A stretch of 8,173 nucleotides of DNA from Actinomycetota bacterium (GTDB lineage Bacteria; Actinomycetota; Thermoleophilia; Gaiellales; Gaiellaceae). The stretch spans positions 1 to 8,173 of the forward strand of contig JACCTK010000007.1 in NCBI GenBank assembly GCA_013812465.1, given 5' to 3'. Shown here piece by piece: positions 6,529 to 8,173 of this stretch. The translations under genes were made by a program, and so were the position numbers. Under the pieces are notes generated by a model. That model saw nothing but the letters and a program-made list of their open reading frames with translations. It did no database searches and had not been told where the DNA came from. Numbering within the stretch: position 1 is the first letter of the stretch; each line of letters begins with the position of its first letter.

Positions 6529-7313
6529 CAGGCCTCGGGCTCGGGAAGCTCCTCTTCCCAGGTCTCGGCCGGCCAGCGTCGCTCCATCAGCACCGATGCC
6601 CAGATCGAGACCTCGAACAGGAGAACCAGCGGGACGATCTCGAAGGCGAGGGAAACCGGGTCGACCGTCGGGAGTAGTGCGGCGAAGACCAGGAGGATCA
6701 CGTACGCGATCTTGCGGTTCTGGCGCAGTCGCGTCGAGGTCAAGATGCGCAGCTTTACGAGGGCGAGCACGAAGATCGGCATCAGAAAAGCCAGTCCGCC
6801 TCCGAGCAGGGTCATCGCGACGAAGGTGTAGTAGTAGCTCGCGCGGATCTGGATGTCGTAGAGCTCGTCGTCGTAGTTCGTCAGGAAGTCGAGTGCCCGC
6901 GGGAGCACGATGTAGTAGATGAACACCACCCCGGCGGCGAAGAGGGCCGTCGCCACAACGACGAAGAAAAGGGCGATCCGCTCGAAGTTCGGGGCGACAG
7001 CGGGAGCGAAAAATGCCCAGATTTGCCAGAGGATCACAGGCAGAACGAGCCCGATCGCCGCGATGATGCTCACCTTCACGGAGGTCGTGAATGGCTCGGT
7101 CACCCCGAACGTGACGAGGTTCTTGTCGTCAGGAAGCGGGCCGGTGAGCCATACGACGATGTCCTCGTGGAACGCGAAGGTGATGGCGAACGCCGGAACG
7201 ATCGCAAAGAGGCAGAGGATCAGCCGGCCACGGAGCTCCTCCAGATGCTCGACGAGCGTGGCCTCCTCACCATGAGTGAGGCGGCGCGGAAGCCACCGGC
7301 GCCACCGCGGCAC
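6525..7313 (-). CDS. tatC: Sec-independent (twin-arginine) protein translocase subunit TatC
   Basis: This is the core receptor subunit of the Tat translocon, which recognises twin-arginine signal peptides and moves folded proteins across the cytoplasmic membrane. The 262-residue protein has a cytoplasmic N-tail and six membrane helices. The family hallmark HLEELRGRL is at 23-31 (the equivalent of E. coli HLIELR, including the signal-binding Glu). Also visible are TGPLP after helix 1, the PVILWQIWAFFAPA segment of helix 2, the conserved Glu of the following loop (NFERI), and LPTVDP before helix 5, matching E. coli LTPPD. The acidic, Trp-containing C-tail is short. The start is GTG with GAGGT five bases upstream, and a TAG two codons further up excludes a longer frame. 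It lies 105 nt after tatA and overlaps the amidohydrolase. No tatB is seen in the window. Confidence 0.96.
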   Translation of the reverse strand: MPRWRRWLPRRLTHGEEATLVEHLEELRGRLILCLFAIVPAFAITFAFHEDIVVWLTGPLPDDKNLVTFGVTEPFTTSVKVSIIAAIGLVLPVILWQIWAFFAPAVAPNFERIALFFVVVATALFAAGVVFIYYIVLPRALDFLTNYDDELYDIQIRASYYYTFVAMTLLGGGLAFLMPIFVLALVKLRILTSTRLRQNRKIAYVILLVFAALLPTVDPVSLAFEIVPLVLLFEVSIWASVLMERRWPAETWEEELPEPEAW

Positions 7314-7323
7314 TGGCTACCTC

Positions 7324-7363
7324 GCGCAAGAACGGAATCCGCTAGCGCAGATTTCGTTCGCGC
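7324..7363. repeat. Imperfect hairpin between tatA and tatC
   Basis: GCGC-AA-GAACGGAATC at 7324-7339 pairs with GATTTCGTTCGCGC at 7350-7363, with a two-base bulge and one G-T position, leaving a 10-base loop that itself contains GCTAGC. It lies in the 105-nt space between the tatA stop (7419) and the tatC GTG (7313), ending just above the tatC ribosome site. On the transcribed minus strand no T-run follows the stem, so it is not a standard terminator. It could attenuate, protect or process the tatA-tatC transcript, but no function is shown. Confidence 0.55.
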
Positions 7364-7418
7364 AAAAATCCCTGAAGGCGTCCGCTTCGCGGCCGCATCG
7401 CATCACTACGTCGACTCC

Positions 7419-7676
7419 CTATGAGACGCGTTCCCGCTCGGTCTCTTCGGCGGGGATGCCGTGAGGCTCTGCGGGTGTGGCGGGATCCGACGAAGCGGCG
7501 GGAAGCTCAGCCGGTGGGTGAACCGTCTCTCTGTCGTCGTCCAAGCCGGAGACGGAGTCCTTGAACTCGCGCATCCCCTTCCCGAGCGACCGACCCATCT
7601 CGGGCAGACGCTTGGCGCCGAAGACGAGCAGCAGGACGAGCAAGATCAGAATCAACTCCCACCAGGCGAAAGGCAT
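7419..7676 (-). CDS. tatA: Sec-independent (twin-arginine) protein translocase subunit TatA
   Basis: This small single-span protein polymerises to form the Tat translocation pore. It has 85 residues. A membrane helix at about 5-20 (WWELILILLVLLLVFG) ends in the invariant FG hinge, followed by the amphipathic helix with KRLPEMGRSLGKGMREFKDS, the family signature. The Pro/Ala/Glu-rich acidic tail is variable, as usual. TatA rather than TatB is favoured by the short length and the FGAKRLP...LG motif. In organisms without TatB, one TatA can serve both roles; no tatB is visible here. The ATG at 7676 is the only sensible start. No strong Shine-Dalgarno sequence is seen: GGGT lies 2-5 bases upstream, too close to be typical. 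It heads the minus-strand unit and is divergent from the ferritin-like gene. Confidence 0.94.
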   Translation of the reverse strand: MPFAWWELILILLVLLLVFGAKRLPEMGRSLGKGMREFKDSVSGLDDDRETVHPPAELPAASSDPATPAEPHGIPAEETERERVS

Positions 7677-7803
7677 TGACCCAAGATACCACCCGCAGGC
7701 TCCGGCGAAACCTAACTAGTGAGAAGGAGAAGGGGTTTGGCGATCCGAAGATGAGGGCACAAGCCATCCTGGTGAGGTTGGCCCGTCATCCGAAAGGAGC
7801 GAT
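7677..7803. promoter_or_regulatory. Divergent intergenic region between tatA and the ferritin-like gene
   Basis: This 127-bp space must hold the promoters for both directions. On the minus strand TATCTT (7684-7689 region) is a -10-like hexamer, but it lies only a few bases from the tatA ATG and has no convincing -35 partner. On the plus strand TTGACC (7676-7681) and TAACTA (7713-7718) look promoter-like but are 31 bases apart, too far for a sigma-70-type pair. No operator or riboswitch is recognised. Confidence 0.35.
7793..7799 (+). promoter_or_regulatory. Strong ribosome binding site of the ferritin-like gene
   Basis: AAAGGAG, a near-ideal anti-16S match, lies four bases before the ATG at 7804. 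It is the clearest ribosome site in the window and fixes this start, suggesting efficient translation. Confidence 0.8.
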
Positions 7804-8173
7804 ATGAGTCCAGCTTCATTGCTCGAACAGTTCGACCGCGACGGAGCAGTCGCCGAGACGGGCGCCGAGGCGCTCGAAGGCCTTGACTCCCGTGGAGGCT
7901 TTCTCCGCAAGGTTGGAGTCGGGGCCGGCGCGTTGCTCGGGGCAGGCGCGCTCGCGGGTGCGTTTCCCCGGATCGCCAACGCCCAGATTCCGGCGAGTGA
8001 CATCGCGATCCTCAACTTCGCGTTGACGCTCGAGTACCTCGAGGCGGAGTTTTACGCCGAGGCCGTAGCGCAGAACAAAGTCGGCGGGGGCGCGACGCGT
8101 CGTTTCGCCCTGGTCGTGGCCAATCATGAGGCCAGTCATGTCAAGTTCCTAAAGGGCGTGCTGGGCTCGAAGG
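7804..8173 (+). CDS. Ferritin-like domain protein with Tat-like signal peptide (3' truncated)
   Basis: The frame is open from ATG 7804 to the window end, giving 123 complete codons. Residues 1-28 are an acidic leader. Residues 29-60 form an export signal: SRGGFLRK, then a Gly/Ala-rich hydrophobic stretch and an ANA cleavage site (60/61). The mature part starts with a four-helix-bundle pattern: LNFALTLEYLEAEFYAEAV (E77, E80 and E82 as possible metal or structural Glu) and a second helix with NHEASHVKFL, where E109 and H112 give the ExxH motif of ferritin-like proteins. This matches the secreted ferritin-like (Ferritin_2-type) family common in actinobacteria, whose function is mostly unknown; metal binding or peroxide defence is plausible. 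The signal has R-G where Tat signals usually have R-R, yet tatA and tatC lie directly beside it. The remaining helices and stop are outside the window. Confidence 0.85.
   Translation, partial: MSPASLLEQFDRDGAVAETGAEALEGLDSRGGFLRKVGVGAGALLGAGALAGAFPRIANAQIPASDIAILNFALTLEYLEAEFYAEAVAQNKVGGGATRRFALVVANHEASHVKFLKGVLGSK

Noticed and set aside
5407..6831. 474-codon plus-strand open frame
   Set aside because: Antisense to the amidohydrolase and tatC, both with clear family motifs; its product is Arg/Glu/Asp-rich and matches nothing recognisable.
7684..7718. Sigma-70-type promoters in the tatA/ferritin gap
   Set aside because: Hexamer-like sequences exist but spacing or partner boxes are wrong in both directions, so no specific promoter is called.
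1..8173. CRISPR arrays, tRNA or rRNA genes, transposase genes, toxin-antitoxin or phage genes
   Set aside because: No direct repeat arrays, tRNA-like or rRNA-like sequence, or relevant protein motifs were seen on either strand.

Overview
The window is about 8.2 kb of GC-rich bacterial DNA, densely coding, with ATGA/GTGA stop-start overlaps and several GTG starts. No rRNA, tRNA or other species marker is present. The combination of an aa3-type oxidase cluster carrying repeated 'VANET' alpha/beta domains, a Tat system of the TatA/TatC type and a Tat-like ferritin-family protein suggests an actinobacterium, possibly of the Thermoleophilia (Solirubrobacterales/Gaiellales). That placement is inference from gene content and style.

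Region 1 (2-3604, plus strand) is the tail of a cytochrome c oxidase operon. It holds ctaD (subunit I, 5' end cut by the window), a soluble protein made of two copies of an unassigned USP-like domain, ctaE (subunit III), and a two-helix membrane protein ending in a third copy of that domain. The first three genes overlap by four bases at each junction, the fourth follows after 10 bases, and a good intrinsic terminator closes the unit at 3580-3604. Subunit I has the YSHPxVY signature of A2-type haem-copper oxidases in place of the HPEVY glutamate.

Region 2 (7676 down to 3608, minus strand) converges on region 1. In transcription order it reads tatA, tatC, an amidohydrolase of the SsnA/TrzA/aminofutalosine-deaminase type, a membrane-anchored TPR protein and a dihaem c-type cytochrome lipoprotein. 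tatC overlaps the amidohydrolase, and the TPR gene follows it after 11 nt. Between the TPR gene and the cytochrome gene lies a roughly 170-bp imperfect palindrome with 18-bp terminal inverted repeats (17/18 identical) flanked by TA on both sides. Removing it would bring the two genes to an 11-nt spacing, so it looks like a MITE-type insertion inside an operon.

Region 3 (7804 to the end, plus strand) starts divergently from tatA and encodes a ferritin-like-domain protein with a Tat-like signal peptide, truncated by the window edge.

Functionally the window links terminal respiration (oxidase subunits I and III, and a dihaem cytochrome that could feed electrons to the oxidase) with export of folded proteins (TatA/TatC and a likely Tat client next door). 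The least explained parts are the three copies of the VANET domain woven into the oxidase operon and the palindromic element.
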